Part shown: positions 23,129-35,955 of the stretch, in pieces | Numbering within the stretch: position 1 is the stretch's first letter | Layout: each line of letters begins with the position of its first letter | DNA from: Neospora caninum Liverpool | Lineage: Eukaryota; Apicomplexa; Conoidasida; Eucoccidiorida; Sarcocystidae | Assembly: GCF_000208865.1 (NCBI RefSeq) | Contig: NC_018398.1 | Span: forward strand, 4,798,710-4,862,709 | DNA: 64,000 bases | Direction of reading: 5' to 3' | The notes under the pieces: generated by a model | Databases searched by the model: none | What the model saw: only the letters and a program-made list of their open reading frames with translations | What the model was told of the DNA's origin: nothing | Program-made: the position numbers and the translations under genes

Positions 23129-26100
23129 ACCTTTAACATACAGTAATATACATATGCTTCGCATCTATACTGTGCACGCTCACCTACAACCTCGCATAAA
23201 TATATATATATATATATATATATATCCTGCGACGCCGGGTCAGAGCACATGCTGTGGAAAGAATGAAGAAGACGGATCTACCGTTGCTCGGTTTTTTTCT
23301 TACGCAGGCCCGCACGGGGAGGATCGACAATTGCAGCCAAGTCCGTGCATCCGCGGTAGCGCTCTTGGAGGAGTCGCGGGAGGACGTCTTCGGCCTTGCC
23401 TGAAAGCGCATGCAGAGACGAAGACGGAGGCGAGGAGTCAAGAACGCGAGAAGACCCCGGAGAGTAGTTTTCTCCTCTTCCTGCGAGTGGTGACATCCCT
23501 ATCTTACGCCTAAAGAGCATAACCGATGTGTTTTTTAGCCTCAGTATTTTCGTAGAATATGGAAATCCACCATGTTTAGCCGTCGTTTTTTCCGAACCCC
23601 GCGGCCGGAAGAACGGAGAGGCGCGGCAAACACGAACAGTCTCGAGCATCTCCGAGTCAATCGCGCATCTTAACTTGGCAGGTGACGATTTATGACCTTC
23701 AGACGCTAGATGCTCTCTACGGCAGAAGACGCAGCAGAGAACCACGAAAGAGGAGACAGTCAGGGACGGAGACAGAGACGGAGACGAAGACAGAGATGTA
23801 GGAAGCCACGACGATGACCAGAGAGACGAGGTCTTGCCTACCGCATACGAAGTCGACGTCTTGGGCTAGCTGGTTTCGCTCTGCGTTCTGTTCCGCATTC
23901 CGCACTGCCTCCTCAACCATCTCCACTCCGACAACTCGAGGCACGGCCGCTCCGCGAGTTTCCGAGGCGTCCTTCGCTTCCTCTGGGGCTCCAGAGCTTT
24001 GCTTTAGATCGCCCTTCGCCTCACCCTTCGCTGCTGTCTCCCGCTTTAGCGCCGAAGCCGCGCAGAGAGCGATCGTACCGGTTCCCGAGCAGACATCGAC
24101 GAGGGGCGTGTGCGGCGGCAGAGGCATCAAACAGTTCAGCGCTGTCTGATACAGTAGGGCGCACGTCACCGAGTTTGTCTGAGAAAACCCGCGCAAAAAA
24201 CGCGCGTTCAGGCAGGCATGTAAACGCGCACCTTTGTGGAAACTCATGAATATCCATGCGTGTGGATACTGTCACACGTTTGCCACATCTGCATGAACAG
24301 ATACACGTAGGAGAAAGAGATGGCATATGCACTGCCTGCTGGTGAGAGATGAAACAGGGTGCGGTTTTCCTACTGTCGTCCCGGCACCTGCGGACGAAAG
24401 AAACTGCGGATGTTTGTGTGCATGCACACCTTCGCGTGGACCAGCAGGCGTAAACAGAGGAGTGGGACACAGCGATTGATACACAGACCCTACTCGACAC
24501 GGGTCACGACATACTGTGTGTTCGTGTCTCTCAGTCGATTTGGGACTGTTTTCGCTTCCCTCTGTCAAGGCTCACCTGAAAGAAGCTGTGCGGTCCCACG
24601 CGAAAATCCAGGTCAGCAACTTTTTGCGTGATGAAGTCGGCGCCCCAAATCTGGCGAGCGAGCGGCACGGAGACAGCGAGACGAGAGAACGATCGTCAGA
24701 GTGCATCTCTGTCCGCCACCACCTGCCTTCGTTCTGCTTCGAAAAACCGTTATCTACGCGAAGTTCACGCTCCCGTGCTTCCTTCCAAATAGGGAAGCCT
24801 CTATGCAGATTCGTCCTCATTTCCAACGCATGCAAACACGGAAATGCACCATGGACACACGGATACACACATCACCAGAGACACGGAGGACAGAGGAACA
24901 GATATGGGTCTCGAGCCACGAAACGCAGAGTTGTGTGCCTCCCACGACACAGAATCGGAAGCGCCGCCTCTGTGTTCTCGTCAGCGACGTGCGCGAGAAT
25001 CGATGAACGAAGGACGTTTGAGATGGAGGAATAGAGCGAGTTCGGCGGAACAGGTTCACCGAGAAACCCTCACCGAAAGTCGCAGGAAAGGCAACAAAAC
25101 GACTCCCCTTCGCTCAGAAGGATCCACTGCTGCTTCACCTGTATGCATGCATGAATATAAATACGTCTAGAGCGATACACGCACAGGTCCGGATACACGC
25201 CCAGCCGCCTTACCTTCTCGGTGGGATGGGAAGGATCGATGCAGTCTGAGGCAGCATCACTCTGTACGGAAAAGAACAGACATGCACGTGGCAGGTTTTT
25301 GCATGTGCAAAGACGCCTGTCCACATAACACAGGAAAGAGAGAGAGACGTCGATCTGCATGTACATACAGAACAACAGCGCTGGATCCACACAACGATAA
25401 CTTCTCACGCGCGCATGCGACCCTCTTCGTGACACGTTCGCTCGGGTGAACAAGGCACACATAGATGCATAGGTCGATATACAGATATACCGGATCCAAG
25501 TTCTAGGGTGCTTACGACACGTAGCGTAAGTGCCGGCCAATCTATATATAGATATATATAAATGCGCAGTGCTGGGCATTGTATTTGTCCACTTCTCCCG
25601 TCCGAGAAGTTACCTCTTCAAGGAAGATCGACCGGACAGTATACCCGTCGAATTGTTTGTTGGCTAGGCCATCGATGAGAGCCTTTATGCATGCGCGCCG
25701 ACAGCAGGAATCCTCCTCTGTTTCTCGGCCCTTGCTCTCTGTAGCTTTCTCGCCCCGCTCGCCATTCTCCTTAGTCTCGACTCTTTCTGCTGCGTCACCG
25801 CTGGAATCTGGGAGTCCGTTCGTTTCCTTCTTCAGTGATTCGCCCCTCGAGGGATCCGAGAAGAGCGAGGAACCTCTCCTCTCGTCCACAGAGTCGCCTC
25901 GTCCTTGACCCGGCGTGTCGCCCTTGGGCTCGTCTCGCGCACAGGCCGGCCCGCAGCGCAGGTGCTTGTTGTTCGGCGAAGAAAACGATTTAATTTGGAC
26001 GAGGACAAGAAGTTCTCGGTACGCCTCAGAAGACCGAACCATGAGGAGGCGCCATACACCTGAGGGGAGGGACAGCAAAACTAAAGAATGCGTCGTCGAC

Positions 26101-29100
26101 GCTCAAAGTAGTAACTGAGAGCGAGGCCAGCAGGCAAGCGCTTCACTTCGACCCACAGAGGGAGAAAACACAACGGCCTTCGACACGTGGAGACCTAAAC
26201 GCTGAAACGACATCGATCCGAAGAGAGAAGACAGTCCCTTTTTCGCGAAGAAAGAGAGCCGTCTGGCTTTTGCCTCGACAGGTCTTCGCGTCCGTTTTCT
26301 TCCTCCGTTTCCTGCCGCCGTTTTCTGATTCGCGTCTTGTCGTGCTTCGCGTGCCTCGCCGTTCCCTTACTCCGATCTTCCCATTTCCTTCTTGTTCTAC
26401 TGTCTCGCGCTTCTCGCTTTCCGCGACCTGTGCGAGAATCCCTCGTTTCTCCTCCCCAGCGAGGTTAGGGTTTGTGGGCGCACCTTGTCTGTCACCGGTG
26501 AGCTCTGAATCTGCATTCTTCTTTGGTTTTTTCGGTGCTGTAACCTCTCTCCTCCAACTAATTACAGGTATCACTCCAGCGTTTGGATATACTTCAGAAG
26601 CGCTCTTTCTCTGCCGATGCCGGCGCCCGAGTCTGCTGGTGTCGCCCCTTTTCCCTGTCGTCCTTCCTGTGGCTTGGGGAATGGTCCGCCTGCGTTCCGC
26701 TCCGCAGCTCTGTTCCTCTCTTGTTTTTTTTCTGTCGTCCTTGTCTCTCTTCTCTGTTCACCTCGCGGAGGCGCCTCACCTTTCTGCGTCCGGCGGTTGT
26801 ACACAGGGAACGGGGAGCGGTGGATGATCGCCTGCAAGCGGCAGAGGACAACGCAAAAGAAATCCCACTGAGCCAAGAGCCGCCCGAGCGAAGGACCAGA
26901 ATCCCAGGCAACGCACGTGAACACAGAGCGACGGGGCGCCCCGCGAGACATCCCGACAGGAAGGGTCAACTGCGGATGTGAGAAACGAAGGAAAACCGAC
27001 CGTCTTCGTCTAACTGTCTGTCGAAGCAGCCGGTACGAGAGCGGAGAGACTGCCGCCGCACAGGTGACTGGGAGGCTTCTGAATGCAAACACGTGTTTCG
27101 TCCTCGCGTGGCGGTGTTGCCTCGGTGTTGAAGACGACTCAACCCAGTGTATCCCCCATCGGCGCTCCCTTGTTTTCCCTTTCTTTGTTCAGTTGTCCCT
27201 CTATCGCCCGCTACCTTCTTGGCGCGACACTCTCGGGCCTCCTTCATCCTACCTGGAGCTCCACGCATATCTCCTGCATGGCGTGGCTGACCAGGAGACT
27301 TCCAGAGGCAGGCGCCACGAGAGGCTGCTGGTCCTGGACACGCTTAACGAAGCCGACGCAGACGCGTGCGCGATGTTCCAGATAGTTTTCGTGTTCTTCT
27401 TTACTAACAAGCAGTCGTCCCACCTGCCTTTTCGCTTCTTCGCCCTTGTTCCCTTCTGGAGCCACCTCTGGCGTTTCGCTCTCTTCTCCGCCCCGACCTT
27501 TCGCCTCTCTCTCGGTCTCCAACGCCCTCGCGTTGGGCTCCACGACCGCGGTCGCGCTCCGGCGGTCTCCGGCGCCTCCCGGTCTCGCTTCTCCGCGCGT
27601 GCCCTCGTCCGCCCCGTGGGGGCCTTCACTCGTGTCGGGTTCGCGCGTTCGCGCACCCGCCGTTCCGCGAGCAGCGCTCAAAAAAGGAGCTCGCGGGCCG
27701 CCCCCCTGCGGGCGAGCTCGAGAGGCCACAGCCACGAGGCAGTGCCGGGGCTCGTGCTGCAAAACAGTGCACCACGGCTCGTCGCCGTCGACGTCCAGCA
27801 GCTGCAACTGCGGAACGAGAGACGTCAAGTTCTGTTTCTCGTGAAGGAGACGAATGTACTGGTGCATCTTCTCATCGTACGAATCGGCCACCTCGTGTGT
27901 GTATCCAATCGTAAACTCGCACTTGTTGCGATACCCCAGACGACCTGAAGGCGGAGAAGGGACTGTCGGCAACACCTGAGAGACAGCGAGCAAAGAGGAT
28001 AGAGAGAGTGGAGGCAGAGAGACGACGTCAGCGACAGAAACGCGGCGCAGACGTCGGACCAGGGACAACGCCCACGGGTTCGCGAAAGGGCGAACTCGAA
28101 AAAGGAGACTCTCTTTCACGCAGAGCGGGAGGCGAAGAACGGGAGAAAGTCGAAAAGGCACACGAGAGATCGCGGCAGCCGAAGGCAGGAAGAAGGCAAT
28201 CGGCCACGTGGAGTGAAGAATATTCGCTGAGAAACGTCCATTCAGCGGATGTCTTCCTCCTGAGAGAATGAGAAACCCCTCACCTCGCAGCCGTTCCAGC
28301 GTCTAGCCACCTGAGGATGAAACCAAGGTAACGGTTCTTCCTTCGCTTCTGCTTGCCCGCCTTCGTCGGACCCCGCGGCTCCTTTCGCGTCTTTGCGAGT
28401 CTGTGCATCCAGCTGAGCCGTCGCCGCCGCATGCGTTTGAGTTTCGTCCTCGTCTTTCGGCGCTTCCCGGCTCTGTTCCTCACGAAGCGCCTCGTCTTCC
28501 TCGGCGTCGAGAGCGGCCGACGCCGCGCCGCCGCTGGCCTGTGCCGAAAGCCCCGGCAATCCCATCTGCAAGGCTGCTGTATAGACAGCTTTGGTCAGTT
28601 GACGCACGCTCGTCTGCACGAGAAAAAGGGGTGCGCGTCGAGAGTGAAAGGTTGGAACGCACCTTAGTCTTCTGCGACATGTTAGGCCAGTTGCCGCGGA
28701 GACAAGCAAACGCGAACCCGGGCACCCGGAGGCAGACGTGGAGACAGAGACAGCCGAGAGGAAAAGTGTAAAAGCAAAGCACAGGACGGGACTCGACGCA
28801 AAAGTCGCGCCAGGAGAGGACTCGAGCGCGGACAGAAAACGGAAAGGACACGACGCAAAGGCATACGCGGGGGAGGAACGCACCGGAGAAGAGACAGCCG
28901 CGACAAAGGGAGAACGCCAGCAAAGAAGGAAGAAAGGTAGAGCAAATGTCGACGAGGACAAGGACGGGAAACGGCAAAGAGCGTACCAGCTACTCCGTCT
29001 TGCTTACCCGAAGGTACGTGCGTTTCATCTCTAGTTGATCTGGATAACAAAATCTGCTCACAGGTAAAAACACAGTCGCCTGACAGTCTAGAAACGGCGT

Positions 29101-30004
29101 GAGAAATAAACACCAATCTCCCGAGCAACTCGCCTCAGACCTCATTCTCTCAATCTCCGCGTCCCCGCGTCTCTCCGTCTCCAACACCTCTCGTTCTGTC
29201 TCGTCCTGTCTCTCTCACTCTGTCTCCTGTCTCCCCCTTTCGCGTTGCATTACCTCATGAGAGGCGCAGTGCGGTGGACGACACCGTCCGTGCCGTCTGC
29301 GCCGTCGTCGTCAGCTCCTCCGCCGTAGAGGGGGCCTGGCGAGTGTTTGGTGGCGTTGCGCTTCTTTTGAATTTCGAACAACGAGGGCAGAGGCGGCTTG
29401 AGGCTTCCTGGTCTCCACCCGCACGCGTGCGGCTCAGAGCCCGAGGGACGGGCGTCTCCACTCTCGGCGACAGGCGCGGGAGTGCTCGACTGCGGAGGCC
29501 CGCGCGCCTCCGCGTCTGAACCGGCAAACGCTTGTCCTCTTCGTCTCCTCTTCGTCTTCTTCCTGCCCTCGTCGGCGATGTCGTGGCCTCTTCTCTTCTC
29601 CGCCTCGCGGCACCGCGAGGAGGCGGGAGACGTAGGCGAATCGGAGACAGACGGGGCGCCTGCGACCGGGGTGGGGAGCGGAGACGTGTGGGGCGGGCCT
29701 CCCGGAGACAGTGCGGCGCCGAGGAGCGACGGCGAAGAGAAAGGACGCGGGTGCGCAGGGTGGACGTGGATTCTCTCGCCTTTGAAGAAAACATTCGCCA
29801 GCTGGGCCGTAAAGGCGTCTTCCTGCTCTTTGGAAGAGAAGTCGCTGCGCAGGCACACGAACCAACCGAGGACGGGAACGCGACACGACTCAGAGGAACA
29901 GGGAAAGAAGACTAACAATCCGAAAAAGACGGATTCAATTTCCAGGAAAACGAAGAAAATTTGGCACGTACGCATTTATATAAATATATATGTAGAAAGA
30001 GAAA

Positions 30005-30038
<34 letters not shown>

Positions 30039-30700
30039 CACTGTTGCAGGTGCATGTCCGTCCACGCAAGTATATGTATTTACAAATATGAAGATTTAGA
30101 CAGGCATGCATGTATATTTATGTATGTAAAGAAAATGTGCAGACGTCCTTTCTCTCTCGTGTCATCTGGATCATATCTGTGGTGGTGCTGATAAGCACAT
30201 CGGCCACAGCCCCTGGGGCCTCCTGGCTCACATGAAGGCCCAAGCCGCTTGATGTTTCTTGTCGAGCCGAAGAAAGGGGAGATTTTCCTGTGCCTGAACA
30301 GCAGAGAAGAGAGAAGCGTAGACGATTCGTGTCCGCTGAAGCGGCCCCAAAGAACACCGAAGAAGCGAGCGCGGCAACAACGGACAGACGTGAGAATCCA
30401 GGTGAAGCTAGCTGCCGCAGAGAGGGAACGCGAGAATGCAGGAACCCGGAAAACGCGACAGGCATCGCGTGGCAGTCGCAAGAGAGGCGGACGGGACAAA
30501 GGAGTTCCTGTGCAGTTCTCCCCACGCTCCCGTTTTGAAGAGGAGGTCGAGACGCGAAGAAACGGAGGACGGCCGGAGTGTCTGCACTTCGCCCTTACCA
30601 TCCAAGTCGACAGCTTGTCCTGCTTCAGACCACTCCACGCTCGGCAAGCGAGGTGACAGCGACGAGGCTCAGAAGCCTCTCCTTGCCGGTTAGGCTCCAT
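20853..30700 (-). CDS. TRMT2A: tRNA (uracil-5-)-methyltransferase, TRMT2A type, with N-terminal RRM
   Basis: Fifteen in-phase exons (minus): 30700-30599, 30293-30232, 29844-29254, 29053-29008, 28613-28284, 27975-27253, 26831-26780, 26059-25614, 25261-25214, 24650-24576, 24178-23842, 23399-23304, 22623-22582, 22152-22098, 21399-20853; 1183 residues. The family makes m5U54 (T54) in the tRNA T-loop using S-adenosylmethionine. RRM at about residues 14-85, with RNP1 QAAWAFIDF. YRNKCEF at about 392, then FRVGPHSFFQ. The SAM-binding motif VDVCSGTGT is at about 853 and DPPRAGL at about 963. The nucleophile Cys lies in YISCNP (about 991) and the general-base Glu in HCE (about 1032). Its length is nearly twice human (625) because of Ser/Pro/Glu-rich insertions around residues 110-250, 290-360, 430-560 and 650-750, plus a charged tail of about 145 residues that human lacks. 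The Met at 30700 is the first usable start; the far N terminus and the tail are the least certain parts. Confidence 0.9.
22917..22927. repeat. C11 homopolymer in a TRMT2A intron
   Basis: Run of eleven C within the intron 22624-23303. Length is prone to sequencing error. Confidence 0.7.
23091..23126. repeat. (TA)18 microsatellite in a TRMT2A intron
   Basis: Pure TA dinucleotide run in the intron 22624-23303. A second TA run lies at 23200-23225 in the same intron. Confidence 0.9.
23200..23225. repeat. (AT)13 microsatellite in a TRMT2A intron
   Basis: Second pure AT run in the same intron as 23091-23126, about 75 bp away. Confidence 0.9.
25541..25560. repeat. Short TATATAGA repeat in a TRMT2A intron
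   Basis: Imperfect AT repeat near the start of the intron 25262-25613. Confidence 0.6.
30004..30040. repeat. TA microsatellite in TRMT2A intron 2
   Basis: Nearly pure TA run with one TACA break, in the intron 29845-30231. Confidence 0.85.
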
Positions 30701-33108
30701 CGCTCACGAGAGGAGACGCACGAGAAAAAACGAAGGCGACAGACCGAAGAAAGAGAGCGGAAGTTGTATGAAGAGAGACAGTGGGCGGGCGACAACGAAG
30801 CTAAACTTCGCAAGTGTAGCGAGTCCGGGCGACACGAGAGGAAACGGAGCGGAAATCTTGCCGCTACCGGGAGCGCAGAAAACCGCGGACCAGGAGGATC
30901 ACGACTATCACGGGACAGACGGAGAGAGTAGAGGTGTTTGAAAGAAAAGGATGCGTCCAAGGAGAGAGAAAGGGAACCAGAAGATGGCCCAAAGAGGGAT
31001 TGGGAAGCGTCAAGACATGGACTGGAACGCGAATGCGTCGCTTCAAAAAGGAACGGGCCGGGTAGTGGGGCCGGGTAAGGGAGTTGCAGGGGAAACGCGG
31101 CGAGAAAAGAGATGGCCCGAAAAAAGCGAAAACACCACCAATTTACTGTTCAGCAACTGTGTTGAGCAACTCAACAGACACGAGCCCCATCGCGGGTGGG
31201 ATACCGAGAAACCACAAACGTCGGCGGCGAGACATGTGTCTAACACAAAAAGTCCTTCAGGAAGTGCCAGCAAGCAAAGCAGGCGTACAAAGGGGAAGAC
31301 CTAATCGTTGGAAGTCGAGTTTCGTCTGATTTTTCATGTGTCACCGCTCTCTGTAGGTCAGAACGCGTTTCCCGCTTGACCCGCGAGTTCCTCCGACGGC
31401 ACACGCGAGGAGTACGCCGACGAGCTGTCACTTTCTCTCCGCGGTTCTTCTCCCGCGCATGCAGTTATTTATCCGCGGTTCGCCTTTTAAAGACGGCATC
31501 ACCACAAGCAAGAGCAATGCCCAAGAGAGGAACTCAAGGAAAAATACACAGAAAGGGAGTTTTCTGGGTTGCCGCAGGAGACGGCGACCTGCCGTCAGCA
31601 ACAGCGGAGAGTACATGCGGCAGTCAAGCGCAAGGGCAACAGCGGCGGCAAAAAGTGGGGTTTTGAGAGTGTTTCCACAAGACAGTGAGGATGCAGAAAT
31701 TCCGTTACTCAGGAGGAAGAAAAGGTAAAGGTCTACAGAAGAAGTGAAATTTGTTAGAGAAGTCAGTCTGTTAGAGACAGCGCGTGTGACCTGCGGCACA
31801 AAAAGCAGTGTACAATGCATGCGCCAAAATCCTTTCTCATGGAGAAAATGCGCGCTTCTCGGCCTCTCCACTCACAGTCCGGCGGTCCTCTACTCCGACC
31901 CAACAAATTAGGCGAGTCACAAAAAGGCGGAGACAAAGTGGGGTTCCGTTTTAGTTCGAGAGGCGGGGAGCGTTCCAGGTAAAACTGCAGCGGCTACGCG
32001 CCCGAGGATCCCGACATGCCTCGTGCGGCACCTGAGTGCTTGATACGTACACACTACACAGAAAAGGCTCAGAATACGCGAAGCAGAACACCTGGTTCTT
32101 TTCCGTTGTCTGTGCATCTTTGTGCGGAAAGCACTCATAGGAAGACGCCGCGTCTCCCTCCGCTAAAATAGGAGTCTGAGCACTGGTCACTGGGACGACG
32201 CTCATGCTGGCTCTGTCGCTCAATCGGACAACAGTTCCACGGCTACACACAGAATGGAGAAAAGGGAATCGGCGTTCCTCTCTGCATGTGTAAGTTCCGT
32301 TTTGGCTGTGAGGAGTGTCTCAGGCGCTTTGCATGTGCGCCTGCCGGCTGTTGACTCGGACTTGAGACCAGCAGAGCCGTCACGCTTGAGATATGCGAGA
32401 CCGCCGAGTCCTGTCCAGCTGACCCCGTGCACGCAGTCGCTCACGTGGAAGCTTCAGAGCGTGTTTGGGCTGGAGAATAGACAGGGCGGGAATCGAAAGC
32501 ACCCTTAACACTTTTGCCTAAAGACCAGAGCGAAGCAACGTGAATAGACTCGGAAGGCGAAAGATGCGGTAACTCTGCGTTCACATGGTCAGGTGCGCAT
32601 CGCCTAGTCAAAAAGCCGGTCAGACGCGCCTAGCGAGGTGGCAACGTGTGAGAAGAGGCCTTGAAGGCACATATGGTACAGAGATCCGAGTAGGGCGCCG
32701 GTTAACCCTTACATGGCCAGCACGTGAAGTCAGCAAAGAGATAACGCACTGTGTGCTTTCCCCTTTACTATATTGGGCGAACGCCATGGCAGCTACCCTA
32801 GCTTAGCCTTCGTGCCTACGCGTGCTTGAGTTCTGCCGCCTTGCCAAAAACGCCTCCGAAAGAAAGCAGAACGGCTACACCTGCTGGCATTATCGTGCAA
32901 GAGATCCTTCATCCCCTCTCATGTGCCTGGGTTTTGAGCTTGGTTGAACGAATGAAACCGGAAGGACATTACCGAACAATGCCTTCGGTCCTTCCGACCG
33001 ATAGGCTTTGGCGAGGGTCGACAGAGCAAACGAAATTTCCGGGTTTTTTACACCAACGAAACCTGTACAATGCCTTGTCAGCGCAGGAATACTGACGTGC
33101 TGGTTCTT

Positions 33109-33124
33109 GGGGGGGGGGGGGGGG
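33109..33124. repeat. G16 homopolymer
   Basis: Sixteen consecutive G in the large intergenic region. It could form a G-quadruplex on its own, and its length is likely to be uncertain. Confidence 0.8.
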
Positions 33125-35717
33125 TTTACCGGAGCACACCCCTCATAAGCGCAATACCTTCACCTTCTTGCATATGTCCTCGTCTTTCTGTTCCTTGCGT
33201 TTCTTCCATTGGAGAGTTGCCTCCAAGTCAACACCGCATCCCACCGGTGTGGGGTCGGGGATTCCATGTTGTCCGTCTGCAGGTCTCCGAAAAGTTGCGT
33301 ACGAGAACGAGGCGACGCCTTCGTAGGCCGCACAATTCTTCAACAACGCTAAACTTTCCAGGTTTTTATGTGTCGGCAGCAAGACGAAGAACTCCGACTA
33401 CGAATACAACAGACCGACTCCCGCCACGGGGCAAGCGACACCGGCAGCGCCAGCATACTTCAGACAGGAGTGGTGTAGCGACTGGAGAACGCAAACGTCA
33501 ATGGCGAGTCGCGGTGCCGGAGGATTGGGGCACATGACGACAGACGCTGGCTGGCCCGAGGTGTGCGAATCGAAGAAATATCTGAGAAATCGCGTGTAAA
33601 CGAGGCCACGCCACTGTGATACCGAGCTCGGCACTCCAAGTCGCAGAACTCAGAAACACCGTGATGCGGCACAACGGGTTGCCGCATTACCACACTGGGA
33701 CTTTTTGAGGGTAAGCGAATGCGTTTCCATCCTGCAATACGATTCTCAACCTTTCCCAGGATTTCTGCCGGAAAAAAAGGTCTGTTTAAAAACGATCGAG
33801 TGTGGCCGCCCTGGTATGTATCGCGTCTGTCTTGGCTATCCAACTTTCGGTGCTACGTGGGCAGTGTCTTAAAAACAGGAGTAAGGCGGAAAACGGAGTT
33901 CAACACAAAACTGATCGGTACAGTCGGCGATGCGTTTCCTTCCATTTGTGAAGCTCTTGCCTTGGCGGGGCGGGGCCCTCGCTTCAAAACTGCGAGGTGT
34001 ACATGCCCAGGATAAGGCTTCTGCTCTAGATCTGCCGACGGACCTCGACGCTAGTGTAGGTTTAGGCGCGTGAGTGTCTCTCAACAACTAGCTGAGCGCT
34101 GGTACGATAGTCATGTCACGGTATTACCAGTCTGAATGCTCGTACGAGAATCACGTTAATGTGTTACCTATCCATGTTGAAACAGCTGTTTCCAAGCGAT
34201 ACGTACCTGTAATTCCGTTCGTTCCCACGGTAGAGGCGGGTTACCTTGGCCGGTACGGGAGCGCGACGCACAGTATCGGAACAATGCATTTGTCGCCGCT
34301 CTCTGAAACGCGACGCAGAAAAACCCAAAAGCGAAACCGTCACCCCGTATACTACCGTCGCGGTGGGACTGCGACCCAAGAACCGATCTCCGCACCGTTT
34401 GCGTCGGTGACTGCGTTACCAATGTCACTGCTTTCCCCCATATCATTTTTCTTGTCCTTCTGCCAAGTATGGCCTCTGCAGTTAGTTCCTGCGCGCTCCT
34501 GTTCCTCGACTGTAACTCCCCTCCCCGATCCCGCGCCGCAGTCGACTCTTTTTCGAGGCATCTATTACAGAACACGTTGCAGCTGCGCCCCACATATACA
34601 GTCTGTCTGGGGAGCGACACGTCTCCGTGTCACCAAAAACTTGTCGATGCGCGGGACTGTTGTGTACGGAGACCTTTTTCCCGTCGTGCGTGCTCACGGT
34701 GCGTCCCTGCATTTACCCGTTATCCCGGTTCGACGGCTTTTAACACCTTCGGCGGTCTCGAGAGCGGAGGCTGCTATTCAGTAGCTCCGCACCGTTGTCG
34801 GAAAACTCGAGAGGCGCTTCGGTTCAAGTTGGAATTGATTGTGGGCAATGGTCCACCGCGGGAGCGACCGCGAATCGTGCACGCTTCCGGTTTTGCCCTC
34901 CCCGTTGGTGTCGATTGTGTCACGCGTGTAGTGCTGCATGGGTCTAGACTGAGGAGCGAAGGTCGCCCCTTTTTTGGGAAAAGGCCGTTCATGGCGTTTT
35001 TCAAGAGCACTCTTCCGGGTTTGTTGTCCAGCCCGTGTCTTTTCCGGAGCCCTCCTGCCTCCGTTCCCCAGCCGCTGCGTTGCCGTGTGTCCCCCACACG
35101 CAATCTGGCCCCCGGTCAGAGAATTCGAGGCTAACGCTGGGTGCCGTTCTGTGCTTTCACTTTCTCTACGCTTCTTCCTCGAGCACTGGCTGTACAGCAG
35201 GAACTCGTGTTTTCCTCGGAAACCAAAGTGGATGTGCCGCAGTGCTCTCGACACGTGTGCCCCAAAAGTGGACGGGGGCGGATTGTGCCGCACGTGCTTC
35301 GACGCCCTGGAGTTAAAAAGCTGCTGACGTTGCTCCTCCAGGGGGTTGTGCCCGAGCGCGCTACACGGCCTAGTGTGTACGCGTGACGTGAACGATTCTG
35401 TGCGGCAGCGTTGATGCCTTGGTAATTTTATACGAAATCCTTTCCCCGGGTGCACAAAACCCAGAGAACCGTGCGGCTGATTTTTCCGAAGGACGCGGTG
35501 CACAAGAACGCAGGGCGTGTGTGCGCCAGGAAGAGCACAGAGCAACTCGTGGCGGGGCGGTGACGTGGGCGCCGGGCGTAGACATCGTGTTTTCTCCCCC
35601 TCCACTCTTCCCCCCCCCCCCTCCCCCCGTCTAGCCCTCTACCCCTTATTGCTCTCACATATCGAACTTTGGGGTGCGGCTCTTTGTGTTCCCCCACTGC
35701 GTGTGCACAACAGGGAA

Positions 35718-35955
35718 CCTTTTTTTACGCCGGAGCAACGGACCAGTCTTTTTTCCCTTGATGTTCTGATTTTTCCTGGTGACGACTACCCCTGTAGAAC
35801 AGGAAGGCCAGAGTTTTTCTCTACAGAGCGTTTCGGCCTTTTTTTACGCTGGAGCAACGGACCAGTCTTTTTTCCCGTGATGTTCTGATTTTTCCTGGTG
35901 ACGACTACCCCTTTAGAACAGGAAGGCCAGAGTTTTTCTCTACAGAGCGTTTCGA
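35718..35955. repeat. 119-bp tandem duplication, two copies
   Basis: 35718-35836 is repeated at 35837-35955 with three substitutions by eye (acgcC/acgcT, cccTtg/cccGtg, cccTgtag/cccTttag). Each copy starts with a T-run followed by acgc and ends at ctctacagagcgtttcg. It lies about 1.0 kb upstream of the PPR start, probably in the promoter or 5' untranslated region. The near identity suggests a recent duplication. Confidence 0.92.

Noticed and set aside
23011..23513. Frames containing long YIYIYIY runs
   Set aside because: They are translations of TA microsatellites inside a TRMT2A intron.
34113..35605. Overlapping frames of 221-275 codons on both strands
   Set aside because: They compete with one another, have no recognisable motif and look like random GC-rich sequence.
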